From NCBI GenBank assembly GCA_034676185.1, contig JAUCCN010000005.1, positions 1 to 64,000 of the forward strand: a DNA stretch of 64,000 nt, given 5' to 3'. Numbering within the stretch: the stretch's first letter is position 1; every line of letters begins with the position of its first letter. Both the position numbers and the translations under genes were made by a program. Source of the stretch: UBA7396 sp034676185. GTDB taxonomy: Bacteria > Patescibacteriota > Gracilibacteria > BD1-5 > UBA6164. Of the stretch, positions 29,950 through 40,521 are shown one piece after another. The notes under the pieces were generated by a model. That model had not been told where the DNA came from. It made no database searches and saw only the letters and a program-made list of their open reading frames with translations.

Positions 29950-31917
29950 ATGTGAAAAATAATTTTTTTCTTTTTTCTTTTTTCTTTTTCTTCCCCTTAT
30001 GCTTTTGCTGTAGAAAAAATTGAGGATGTTTTTATTGATATTGAGAAAGATTATGTGTATTATAATGAACTTCAAAGTTTGTATGAGAAGGGAATGATAA
30101 ATCCAGATTTGAATAATAAATTTGATCCAAATAAACTTTTAACCAGAGATGAATTTATTGGAATTGCTATGGAAGTGGGATGTAGTAAATGTATTAAACC
30201 ATATACAGCATTAGAATATATTTTACAATATGGAAATAATATGCCATTTTATGATGTAAAATCATCAAATGATTATGGATATTGTATCGCAGATGCTTTT
30301 GAAAAAGATGTGGTAAAATGATATTCCCCCTCTTATAAATGTCAAGATGGGACCACAAAAACTTGAGAAACTCCATTTTGTACAAATAATAATATTACTC
30401 TTGAAGAAGCAGTCGCTTTTTTACTGAGAAATTCAGCTATTTTTACCATTGTGGATAACCAAAATATTCTTACTCAAATAGAATGATGACTCATTACTCA
30501 AGATCTTTCTAATGATATAAAGGTAAAAAATATTGATGGAAGTACTTATACTTTTTATTGATATTTTAAAAAAGCTTTGGAGTTTGAATCAACACAATAT
30601 GATATTTATGGAAATTCAAAAAAATATTCTTTTATAGAAAAAGATTCAAATGGAAATATAAATCCAAAGAAATATATTACGAAACAAGATTTTATAAAAA
30701 TGGCATATATGATTTCTCAAGTAAATTCATGTACGAGAGAAAATGGAGGGAAAAAGTCTTTTCAAACCGCTCTACAAATGTCTATTCTTGATAAAACATG
30801 TAATCCTAATAATCAAAATTGTAAAATTTCAGATTTAAAAGATTGAGAATGAGTGTATGATTTCAAAGTTGATATTTCCAATATTTGTAGTACAGGAATA
30901 AAAAATGCGATTTGGATATTTTATAATACAGATACTAAAGAAACATATAATAAAGAAGGAGTATATTTAGATAATTATAAATTACCTTCACAAGGAAATT
31001 GGATTGTGAGATGAATAATTGAAGATAATTGTGGAAATCAATCTCAAACAGAGGCATTTTTAAATAATAAAGAAGGAAATAAAAAGCTTTCTCTTCAAAT
31101 TCAAGCAAATAATCTCAGTGGAACTTGACCTCTATCAGTCGAATTTAAAGCTATTACAGAGTGTGAAAATTGTACATATATTTGGAATTTTTGAGATGGA
31201 AATACTTCAAATGATAAAAATATATCTCATATTTTCCAAGATGTGGGGAATTATTCTGTCCAATTAACTCTCATTGATCAAGAAAAAAATACAGTTTATT
31301 CTTCTGTGTCTATACAAGTAAAAAATTCATTTGAAGATGCTTTTTCTCAATTAGAGAAAGAATTGGGACAAAATGATATTTTAGATGAGATAAAAAATGT
31401 TACAGATAGTAATCTTTTGCATCAAAAATTAAATGAATTAGAAAATGAGATATGAAAAAATGATACTCTAGATCAGATAAAAGATAGTCTTGAAACTGAA
31501 TTATGAGATCAAAAAAATCTTTCTCAGATAGATAGTGATAAAGATGGAGTAATGGATGATGTTGATAAATGTCCAACATTAAACTGAGATAAAAATAATT
31601 TTTGATGTCCAATTCTTGACCAAGTATGTCTTCCAAATAGTGAAAGAAATACATGTGATTTAGGTTATACTTGTAGCTCAAAATGATACTGTGAACCTGA
31701 AAAACAAACACTTCATACATCAGCTTGTATTGTTCCTCAAAATGGTTCTTCTATTTTCTGAAATGTGATGTGTAATAGTTGTCCTTGTGAATATAAATTC
31801 GATTTTTTAGCAACTATAAGAAAATGTGATGTGATCATTCCAGCCATTGTTTCTTCTGATGGAAAACAAATGTATGGGAAATGAAACCCATATGAAGTTC
31901 CATATGATTATAAGTAA
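29950..31917 (+). CDS. Surface protein with SLH, PKD and thrombospondin type-3-like domains
   Basis: 655 residues from ATG 29950, which starts a signal peptide ('MGKIIFFFFLFSFSSPYAFA'); an in-frame ATG at 29893 would add 19 charged residues and is less likely. Residues ~20-60 form an SLH-type domain ('FIDIEKDYVYYNELQSLYEKGMI...FDPNKLLTRDEFI'). A PKD-type Ig domain lies near residue 390-460 ('YIWNFGDGNTSNDKNISHIFQDVGNYSVQLTL'), then charged helices, then a calcium-binding type-3 repeat ('DSDKDGVMDDVDKCP'), then a Cys-rich tail. Suggests a cell-surface adhesin or wall-anchored protein. Last gene of the ctpA cluster; a strong terminator follows. Confidence 0.88.
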
Positions 31918-31949
31918 AAAAACTTTCTCTTTAAAGAGAAAGTTTTTTT
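31916..31949. terminator. Strong bidirectional terminator
   Basis: Perfect palindrome: AAAAAAACTTTCTCTTT / its complement, with T tracts on both strands; separates the surface-protein gene from the convergent RND pump. Confidence 0.9.
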
Positions 31950-31964
31950 GAGGTGTGATATTTA

Positions 31965-34900
31965 TTATTCATAATTCATTTTACTTTTTTTCATTTCTTC
32001 ATCCCAAATTTTTTTCTGATTATCATAATAAAAAATTGGAATAGCAATGAGCGTGAGTATTGCTGAAGTAGAAAGTCCCCAAACAATTGACCGGGCAAGT
32101 CAACTCCAAACAGGATCAGAAGTAATCTTTATGGCTCAAAATATTGCAGCAATACTAGTGAGCATAATTGGCATAAATCTAATATATCAAGCACTGATAA
32201 TGGCTTTTTCGATAGCCCATCCTTTTTTCTTTAATATTTCTATATAATCTATTAAAAGTATCGCATTTCAAACTACTATTCCAGCAAGTGAAATAACTCC
32301 AATCATACCAGTAGCATTAAAATATTCATTTTTAAGGAGATATAAAAGAGAAAATCAAGGAAATATCCCAAAAAATCCAAGTAAAAAAGGAAGCATAATA
32401 ATTCCAGCAACTGTGAAACTTCTAAATTGTCCTACAATTAAAAAATAAATAGTAAAAATAGCAATGATCATAGCAGTTCCTAAATCACGAAATGTATCCA
32501 TAGTAAGTTTCCATTCACCATCCCATTCAAGTTTATAGATTTTCCCATCTTGAAGTCATTGGTATACAATGTGATAAAAAGAAGAATCTACTACTTTATA
32601 TTTTCATTCTAAAAACTTTTCTCACTTAAACTCAGACATAAGTTGTATGATAGGATAAACAACAGAATTATCTCACATTTCCGCATATATGAAATGTGTT
32701 TTTTCTTTGGTATCAGTATTTATCTCAGGGTTTACAAATTCATATTTTATTTTTGCAATACTGGGAAGAGGAATTTTGACTCATTCAGGATTAGTAAATT
32801 TTATAGAATCAAGGAGGTTTAAAGTTTCTGATTGTTCATTTTTTATAGCAAGTATAATATTGGTTGCTTCCAAAGAATAAGGAGCTTTTAAAATACTTAT
32901 TGGAGTTGAATTTTTTGCAATAGCTAGAGTGTAGGCAACTTGTTCACTATCAAGTCAAGCTCTTGCAATTGCTTCATGATCAAGTTCAATATTTACTTTT
33001 CTATAAGTAGTAGAAAGAGAACTTCATAGATCTTCAAGATGTTGTATTTGCTGAACTTCTTTGACTATATTATATATTTTTTCAGTAAATAAATCAAGAT
33101 TTTTTCCATCATCTCATCCTTTTACTTTTATCATAAAAGTAGCTCTTACTGGAGGTCCTGGAGGATCTTCAAGAAGTCTTATTTTTACATCTGGGTATTT
33201 TTCCAAAATATATTTATGGAGGAGAGGACGGATTTGAAAAGTATAATATTCTGATTTTATTCTCTTTTTATTTTCTTCTTTTGAATTGAGATTGATACGA
33301 GAAGAAATTTGATAGGAAGCATTTCTATCCAGTCATCCACGGAATAAATTTGCAAAATCTCACATAAATGGTGTTCCAAGAGTAGAAGAAACAGAGTGTA
33401 CAATATCAAGATGTGGAGGAAGATTATTATTTTGTAGAAAAAACTGTTGAATTTCTTTTTCTATATCAAGCATTTTTTCAACAGTAGTTCATCTTGGAGC
33501 ATCTATCCAAAGATATACTTGATCTTTATTTGATTTTGGAAGCATACGAGCTTTAAAAACTCATAGGGAAATAGGGATTATAATAACTAAAACGAGAGAA
33601 ATCCAAAAAGTAATCTTAAAAATTTTTCTATTTTTTGATGCTTTATTATCTTCTCTTATAAATATATCCATGACTTTGAGATAGATATTTCTTATATTAT
33701 ATTTTGATTTTTTTTGTGGTATTGTTTTGTTTTCTCTATGATGATGTATATCTTTAGTAGTAAGATAAGATACCCAAGGATTGATAGAAAAAGCAACAAT
33801 AATAGAGAAAAGTAAAGCAATAATAGCAAATGTTGGTATTGGTCACATATATTCTCCCATCATTCCAGTTACTGCAAACATTCCTGCAAAAGAAAGAATT
33901 TTTGTAATAGTAGAGAGAACGACTCATGGTCAAACTTCTTGAACAGCTTCTAAAATGGCTTCCTGTTTATTTTTTCCCGACTGAATTCTTTCTTCTAAAT
34001 GTCTGTGAATATTTTCAACTACTACTATAGAATCATCTACTAACATTCATATTACGAGAATGAGAGCAAAAAGAGAAATTCTATTGATATCATATCAAGC
34101 TATAAAAGCCGAAAGAAATACAAGAGAAAGTATAAGAGGAATAGAAGTCGCAGTATTAAGAGCATTTTTCCATCAAAGAAATAATATTAAAATAAATACT
34201 ACAATAATAATAGAAAGAATGAGATCAGTAATTAAATGATTTGTTGCTCATTGAGCTTCATGTCATTCATCTTGAATAATAGATATTTGTATATCGGAAG
34301 GAATTTGTTTTTGTATATTTTCCATTTCAGATTTGATATCATTGGTAACAAAAACACCATTACTTCCAACTTGTTTTCAGATTCATAAAAGTACAGAAGT
34401 ATTTCATATATGTTCTTTATTTGAAAAAAAAGTATATGAAGGAAGGAGTTTTTCTCAGTGGGAAAAAGTAGCGATATCTCATAAATAAATAATTTTATCA
34501 TTTTTATCAGAAATAATTAGTTTTTTTAATTCTTCAATGGTATTGAGTTTTCCAGAGGTTTCTAAAAATACTCTTTCTCCATTTGAAAGATGAAAATTTC
34601 CATTTGGAAGACTAACATTATTTTTTTGTAATACTTGATATACTTCCATAATATCAGTATGTAAACTTTCAATTTTTTCTAAATCAAGAAAAATAACGAT
34701 ATTATTTTTTATTCCTCAAACGATATCAAGAGTAGTTACATGTGGAATAAGTTTTAATTTATCTTTTATAGTATTTGCTATTTGACGGAGATATATTTGT
34801 TTTTCTTGTTCTGATGCAATATCTTTCCCAATATAAGAAATAGCATATGTAATTTGAGGAAGTTCATCAGGAGTTATAGCTTTTATACGAGGTGTTTCTA

Positions 34901-35273
34901 CACCAAGAGGTTTGAGATCAATATTTTCAGAAAGTTTTTGTTGGAGACGAATTTTTGCATATTCAGCATTTTCTCAAACCTTGAATTTGGCCATAACTCC
35001 TACATAATTATCAGCAGATACTCAAAATACTTCATCAATTCATTCAATTTCCATAATTTTATTTTCAAGCTCATTTGTGATAAATCTTTTATTTTCATCT
35101 GAATTCATACTAGGAGTAGAAATAAAAATATGAAATGCAGGAGCAACAATAGTAGGATTATATTGTTTTGGAATAACAAAATAACTTCAAATTCAAGAAA
35201 TAAGAGTTACTATAATAAGTACAAGGGTTAATTTTCCATTTTTTATAAAAAAATCAGCAAATTTTGCAAACAT
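31965..35273 (-). CDS. RND-family efflux transporter (AcrB/HAE1 type)
   Basis: 1102 residues, typical length. 'MFAKFADFFIKNGKLTLVLIIVTLISGIGSYFVIPKQYNP' is the first helix; two large extracytoplasmic loops and two blocks of membrane helices follow. The helix-4 region 'RISLFALILVIGMLVDDSIVVVENIHRHLEE' carries the paired Asp of the proton relay. The second half repeats the fold ('GMIGVISLAGIVVGNAILLIDY'). Works with a membrane-fusion protein, encoded upstream on the same strand but separated by a 630-bp stretch with small plus-strand genes. No TolC-type gene is seen. Substrate unknown; drugs or lipids are usual. Confidence 0.92.
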
Positions 35274-35328
35274 AAGAGCAAAAATTAATAAATAATAATA
35301 TGTAATTAAAAATATAATAAGAAATTAT

Positions 35329-35356
35329 TTGACAAAAAAATATTTTCTTATATAAA
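35329..35356 (+). promoter_or_regulatory. Predicted promoter of the 33-residue basic protein
   Basis: TTGACA (35329-35334), 16 bp spacer, TATAAA (35351-35356), consensus-like, about 56 bp before the ATG at 35412. Confidence 0.65.
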
Positions 35357-35411
35357 ATATAAGCTTTTTGTAGGTCTATTTTTTCATTTTGCAACTGTAA
35401 AGGAGATGATC

Positions 35412-35513
35412 ATGGCAAACAAAAGTAATAAGCAACGGAAAAAGGAAATCAAAGATCGGCGTGCTCGCCGTCAGGCGAAGAAGATCGTGATGAAAATACG
35501 GACTCGTCGGTAA
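35412..35513 (+). CDS. Very basic 33-residue protein
   Basis: 'MANKSNKQRKKEIKDRRARRQAKK' plus nine residues. Two thirds of the residues are K/R/Q/N. A near-perfect Shine-Dalgarno site (AAAGGAGA) lies 6-8 bp before ATG. All eight Arg codons are CGN, in contrast to AGA elsewhere in the window; no Gly, so no TGA question. It has its own promoter and a terminator 18 bp after TAA. Could bind nucleic acid or ribosomes; not recognised. Looks foreign. Confidence 0.65.
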   Translation: MANKSNKQRKKEIKDRRARRQAKKIVMKIRTRR

Positions 35514-35531
35514 TTATCTTTATTTCGGAGC

Positions 35532-35557
35532 AAAAGGGATATATATCCCTTTTTTTT
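35532..35557 (+). terminator. Intrinsic terminator
   Basis: AAAAGGGATAT/ATATCCCTTTT (about 35532-35553) followed by T run, after the basic small gene. Confidence 0.85.
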
Positions 35558-35618
35558 GTAAAATAGAAAAGAATATGTTATAATAGTGGCACTTTAATGT
35601 TCACTTCTGGAGAAAATT

Positions 35619-35849
35619 ATGATTACTTTTTTCGTAGTGGCTATTTTATTGGTTGGAACTTTGGCTTGTTTATATGTAGGAGGAGGATGGTTTATTCTCT
35701 TTCTATTCAATTGTTATTTTCTTTATCAAATACTACTACTACTACTTACTGAAGGAGGAATGGTTGGTATACCATCAGAAGGTATTTTCTTTATAGCTTT
35801 GAATATCTGGGTTATAAGGAGAGCAATATTAAAGTTGAAAGGAAAATGA
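35619..35849 (+). CDS. Small membrane protein; TGA probably functions as stop
   Basis: 76 residues if it stops at TGA (35847-35849): 'MITFFVVAILLVGTLACLYVGGGWF..' with two or three hydrophobic segments and a basic end 'RRAILKLKGK'. A TATAAT box at 35579-35584 and a GGAG site (10 bp before ATG) precede it. An intrinsic terminator follows at 35883-35909. With TGA = Gly the frame would run through that hairpin to TAA at 35918 and overlap the efflux gene. None of its nine glycines is TGA, whereas host membrane proteins of this size usually have several. Likely from a standard-code source. Confidence 0.55.
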   Translation: MITFFVVAILLVGTLACLYVGGGWFILFLFNCYFLYQILLLLLTEGGMVGIPSEGIFFIALNIWVIRRAILKLKGK

Positions 35850-35882
35850 GTTGCATTTTGCACATCTTATTTTCATATATTT

Positions 35883-35909
35883 GAGCCACTCTTAGGAGGG
35901 CTCTTTTTT
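35883..35909 (+). terminator. Intrinsic terminator after the small membrane gene
   Basis: GAGCC..CTC (35883-35891) pairs with GAG..GGCTC (35896-35903), then TTTTTT. Overlaps the end of the minus-strand membrane-fusion gene by two bases. Confidence 0.85.
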
Positions 35910-37818
35910 ATGGAGTAAGTATTTCGCCATCAGATATATTCTCTTTTCCATTAGTAATAATATGTGTTCAAATTTGAAGTCATTCTATTTGTGAAAAACT
36001 ATCATTTTGTGAGAGAATTTTTATATGAGTAAGTTTTGCAACTCCATTTTCTAAGATAAATACTTGAGGAAGCATATATTTGGAAACAATAGCACTATTT
36101 GGAATAATAAGTCCAACATTTTCAGTAGTATTAAGAAAATATACTTTTGCATAACTTCCTATTTTTATATTTGGATTTTCTATCTTTATTTCTACCGTTG
36201 TTTTTTTTGTAATGGTATCTTTACTAGGAAATATGTTAGAAATAGTTCATGAAATAATTTGTTCTATTCCTTCTATCTCTGTTTGTATGCTATCTCAAAT
36301 CTGGAGTGTATTGAGTATATCATCATTTACCGTTACTTCTATTTTTATATTTTTATCATTAGAAACCATAAATATTGGTGTTCAGGCTCAAATAATACTT
36401 CATACTTCTGCGAATTTTTTGGTAATAATTCCATCTATTAAAGAAGTTACTTTTCCATTTTCTATCATCACTCCTGCATCACTTTTTCATGATATAACTT
36501 GACTGATTTGTGTATCAATTTCTGAAAGAGAAGCTTGTTTTTGTTTTTTTAATGACTCAAGAGATGCTTTCACTTCTTTGAGGGAATTTTCACTTAATTC
36601 AGTTTGTTTTTTTGCAATTTCATTTTTTGTATGTATATCAATAATTTGAGTATTTCAGAGAGAAGATATTTGAGTTTTAGAATTTTTGAGAGTTTCTTTT
36701 TGTTTTTTAGCGAGTTCTACTTGTTTTTCTAACATATCAAGAGATGATTTTTTTTCTTTCTCAAAATTTTTGATAGTATCAAGACTTCCTTTTAACCCAA
36801 GAAAATAATTTCAAGAAACACTAAGAATAATTTGTTCATTTTGAGCTTGCATTTGAGAAATTTTTGTTTTATATTCTTGTATTATATTTTCTCATAAATA
36901 AGGATTTTCTACTGTATTTTCAAATACACTATAAGCATTTTTTAAAAGTTCTCTAATATCATTGGTAAAAAAAGAATGATATATTTCTAAATTTTTTTGT
37001 ATTTCCTCATAATCTTCTAAAGGATTTTTTTGTATTTCTCAAAAATGAATGATAATTTTTTCTAGCTGTCATTCTGTTTGATTTCGAACGGTAAGTTTTT
37101 TTGCTCAGAGATAAATATCATAATCTTTCTTTTTATAGGTATTGGCAGGAGTTATTCAGAAAATATTATCTAAAAAATCTATAATATTATTTGCTAAAAT
37201 ATTTGCATTTGTAATAGCACTTTTTGAGTTTGAATAGATATCATTTTCTTTTTGAGAGAGAATGTTTTTTGTATTTTCTAATTGTAATATACTACTTTCT
37301 ATTGCAGTTTGAGCACTTTCAATTTGACTTTCAATAGTTTTGAGTTGATTTTCAACAGTATCTTTTGTTTCTGAAACTCATATTTCATTTCATTTTGCTC
37401 CAATATTTGATATTTCTATTCCAATTTGTGCTTGTTTTATTTTTTCTTCCATTACGAGTATTTGACTATCAAACATTTGACTGGTAGATACTTTTAAAGT
37501 TTCGAGATTTTTTATGATTTCATTACTAGAATTATATCCAGTTTTTGCTTCTATTGCATCAAGAGTAGCAACTACTTCACCAGCTTTTACACTATCTCAT
37601 ACTTTTTTTGTGAGAGAAATTATTTTTCATCAAACTTTTGGGGCAAGAGCAATACTTTGAAAACTATCGGTATAACCTACATAACTTTGAGAATTGGTAA
37701 TACTTCCTGTTTCTACTAAAGCAGTTTGAAAATATTTTTGTGGTATTTCTTTTTCTTCTTCACTACACGAAGTCAAGAAAAGTGTAAGAGTGAAAGTAAA
37801 AATAAGGATTTTCTTCAT
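35908..37818 (-). CDS. RND efflux membrane-fusion lipoprotein (HlyD/AcrA family)
   Basis: 636 residues, long for the family (usually ~400). N-terminus 'MKKILIFTFTLTLFLTSCSEEE' is a lipoprotein signal with lipobox L-T-S-C. 'QSIALAPKVGGKIISLTKKVGDSVKAGEVVATLDAIE' is the first half of the lipoyl/barrel domain. A very long coiled-coil hairpin (residues ~90-450, Lys/Gln/Glu-rich) follows, then the second lipoyl half ('DAGVMIENGKVTSLIDGIITKKFAEVGS') and a beta-barrel ('IKIGSYAKVYFLN'). Links the inner-membrane pump to the envelope. Six bp after tetR. Hairpin length suggests a long periplasm-like gap. Confidence 0.88.
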
Positions 37819-37823
37819 AAAAA

Positions 37824-38354
37824 TTATATATTAAAAAATAAGGCTTCAATTTCAGTTCATAGCTTTTTCTCATCAATATTACAACGTGAATAGGATGATT
37901 TTTTCTTTCCTATTTGATGAATAAGTGTAAGAAATAAAAATGTTTTTTCACGAGTAAATCAAGCTTTCAAGCTCATTGCTTCAAAAATAATTTCAAAAAT
38001 AATTTTTTGTTTTTCTTGTATTATTTCAGAAATAGTATCATTCTCTTCATACCCATTTTGGTTGATAATAGAAAAAATATTTCTTTGTGTTTCTGGAAAA
38101 TGTAAAAATGCATCTAGAAGTTCCTGAAAATTGTTAGAATTCCATTTTTTTATAATTTTTTGTATGAAAACAAAATATATTTTAAAGCTATATTCTAAGA
38201 TTTCTTCAATGAGTTTTTCCTTTGAGGGGAAATGGTAATATAAAGAAGCTTTTTTCATTCATAATTCATTAGCAATATCCTGCATAGAAACTTCCTTAAA
38301 ACTCTTTGCATAAAAGAGTTCTTCAATTTTTTTTATAATTTCATTTCTCATCAT
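37824..38354 (-). CDS. TetR family transcriptional regulator
   Basis: 176 residues. N-terminal HTH: 'NEIIKKIEELFYAKSFKEVSMQDIANELGMKKASLYYHFPSKEKLIEEIL', the classical TetR DNA-binding domain with 'SLYYHFPSKE'. The C-terminus is a variable ligand domain. Adjacent ATGs at 38354 and 38351 are alternative starts. First gene of the tetR-MFP(-RND) unit, which it probably represses. A palindromic 'TATCGATAGGTAA'-like region precedes it, but no operator is clear. Confidence 0.92.
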
Positions 38355-38493
38355 AATATAATATTTAAAATATAAACTACCAATCGATAGGTAAAATATA
38401 TAAAAAACTTTTTGAATGTCAAATTTTTAAAATTTTTTTGACAAAATAAAGAAAATAAATACTATATAAAATATAGTAAATTTAATAAAAAAT

Positions 38494-39270
38494 ATGAAAA
38501 AGTACCCTCTATTCTTTTTTGGACATGGAAGCCCTATGAATGCTATTCTAGATACTGAGTTTTCTCGTACTTGGACTGAGATAGGAAAAACTTTAGAAAA
38601 ACCTAAAGCCATTTTATCTATTTCAGCTCATTTTGAAACATATAAAACTCATATAACTGCTACGAATAAACCAAAAACTATGTATGATTTTTTTTGATTT
38701 CCAGATGAATTATATAAGATAAAATATGAGATGCAGGGAAGTGAAAAAATTGCTAAGCAAATTATATCTCAGTTAAACGATGAAAATATTTTTCTTGATT
38801 ATTCTTGGTGAATTGATCATGGAGTTTGGAGTATTTTAAAATTTTTATTTCCTGATATTTGAGAGATCCCTGTATTAGAATTGAGTCTTGATATTACTAA
38901 AAGTCCACAACAACATTTTGAATTTGCAAAAAAATTATTGTATTTAAGAGAAAAATGATATTTAATCCTGGGAAGTTGAAATATAATTCATAATCTTTAT
39001 AAAATGGATTGGTCTGATGAAAATGCATCATTTGATTGGGCAAAAGAAGTCAATGAAAGTGTAAAAAATATGATTCTATTATGAGCAACTGAGACACTTC
39101 TCAATTTTGGAAAAATGTGACCAAAATTTGAAATGGCAATTCCAACTCGTGAGCATTTTCTTCCTCTTTTATATATTTATGCTCTAAAGTGAGAACATGA
39201 AACAATAGAGTTTTTTAATGATAGGATAGTAAACGGAAGTCTTTCTATGACTTCATTTAAAATTTCATAA
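38494..39270 (+). CDS. ygiD: Extradiol (LigB-type) dioxygenase family, DOPA-dioxygenase-like YgiD
   Basis: 258 residues. 'LFFGHGSPMNAI', 'PKAILSISAHFETYKTHIT', 'GIDHGVWSILKFLFPDIGEIPVLELSL', 'LILGSGNIIHNL' and a final 'IPTREHFLPLLY' follow the YgiD/4,5-DOPA-extradiol-dioxygenase family, including the metal-binding His residues (first 'GHGSP', 'SAHFE', 'DHG' and 'REH'). The substrate in this organism is unknown. Divergent from tetR, with a 139 bp shared upstream region. Confidence 0.9.
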
Positions 39271-39273
39271 AAT

Positions 39274-39300
39274 AAAGAAGAAAATTATTTTCTTCTTTTT
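39274..39300. terminator. Bidirectional terminator
   Basis: AAAGAAGAAAAT (39274-39285) / ATTTTCTTCTTT (39287-39298) between two convergent genes. Confidence 0.75.
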
Positions 39301-40397
39301 AAATAATCAATTAAAAATATTTGTATAATAGCAACTACAGGAACAGCAATAATAATTCCTACAATTCCGAGTAAACTTCCTCAAATCATCATTCCTAAGA
39401 GTACTGCAAATGGTGAGAGAGAAAGGGTTTTTCCCATCACAAAAGGAACTAAAACATTATTTTCTAATTGTTGAATGGCAATATAAAGTATGATAACGAT
39501 TACTACTGCTTTGAAAGATATTCCAAATGCAATAGCAAGAGCCGGAAGCAATGCCAAAATAGGTCAAACATATGGTACAAACTCCATCATTCCAGCAATT
39601 AAGGCAAGTGTAAAAATTTCATTAATGTGAACTCAAAATAGTTTTATAAAAAAGAGTCAGAAAAGAGTAATAAAAAATATACAAACTCATAAAATAAGCT
39701 GACTTTTTAGCCAATTATAAAGAGTTTCTATAATATCATTTTCTTTTGATAAAATATATTTTGAATATTTTTCAGGAAGTATTTTATAAAAAAAGCTTCG
39801 TATATCTTTTCTTTCTAAAGCAATAAAAAAAGTAAAAATAAAAAGTAAAACAAAGTTTATTACTACATTAGTAATAGATGAAATAATTCAAGCTCCAGAA
39901 GTCAGAAAACTTTTTAAATTACTACTCATAAAAGAAGAAATTTGTCCTATATTGTCTTTAATAGAATTTAAAATTTGAGTGAGATCAATACGTTCAAGAA
40001 ATCATTTTAAAAAATTAGGAATATGGAAAGCATCTACTCCATTTGCATTATAGGAATTAACCATATTATTACTATATGTGTAGGAAATATCAATTAAAAT
40101 AGATACTTGTTTTACAAATATAGGAATAATAGAAAATGCAGTAAGTAAAACAAATAAAATGATAACAATATATATTAAAACCATTCCAATTCCATTTCCT
40201 ATTTTCCAATTATTCATTTTATTTAAAAATGGTGCAAAAAGTATGTTTAAAAAAAGTGCAAATGCAAGAATAATAAGAATATTTGATATTTCATAAATAA
40301 ATAAAAGTCAAATACAAAAAAGAGTAAAAATAACAAGTTTTTTAATGAAAATATGATATTCATTTTCTTCTGAAATAGGGGTATTTTTATTCCACAT
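39285..40397 (-). CDS. AI-2E/PerM family transporter
   Basis: 370 residues. An N-terminal 'FVLLTAFSIIPIFVKQVSILIDI'-type segment and eight or so hydrophobic helices with the middle 'SFITNVVINFVLLFIFTFFIALERK' and near-C-terminal 'FVPYVGPILALLPALAIAFGISF' match the PerM/UPF0118 (AI-2E transporter) fold. Named members export small molecules or Na+; substrate here unknown. Single-gene unit with a TTGCAA promoter. Confidence 0.85.
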
Positions 40398-40428
40398 ATC
40401 CTATATAAATAACTGATAAATTAAGGCA

Positions 40429-40456
40429 AATATAATTATTTTTTTACAAATTGCAA
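40429..40456 (-). promoter_or_regulatory. Predicted promoter of the AI-2E family gene (TTGCAA -35)
   Basis: Minus strand TTGCAA (40456-40451), 16 bp spacer, TATATT (40434-40429), 32 bp before the ATG. Confidence 0.6.
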
Positions 40457-40521
40457 AAAAATTGCTTTTTTAAATAAAATCTTATAATGACAAAGATTTT
40501 TTAGTATATAATTTTATAAAA

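Noticed and set aside
35412..35513. Ribosomal protein of the bL34/bL36/bTHX type
   Set aside because: Basic and short like these, but lacks their signature residues.
32047..37000. Hydrophobic plus-strand ORFs across the RND and adaptor genes
   Set aside because: They are antisense shadows of strongly supported minus-strand genes.
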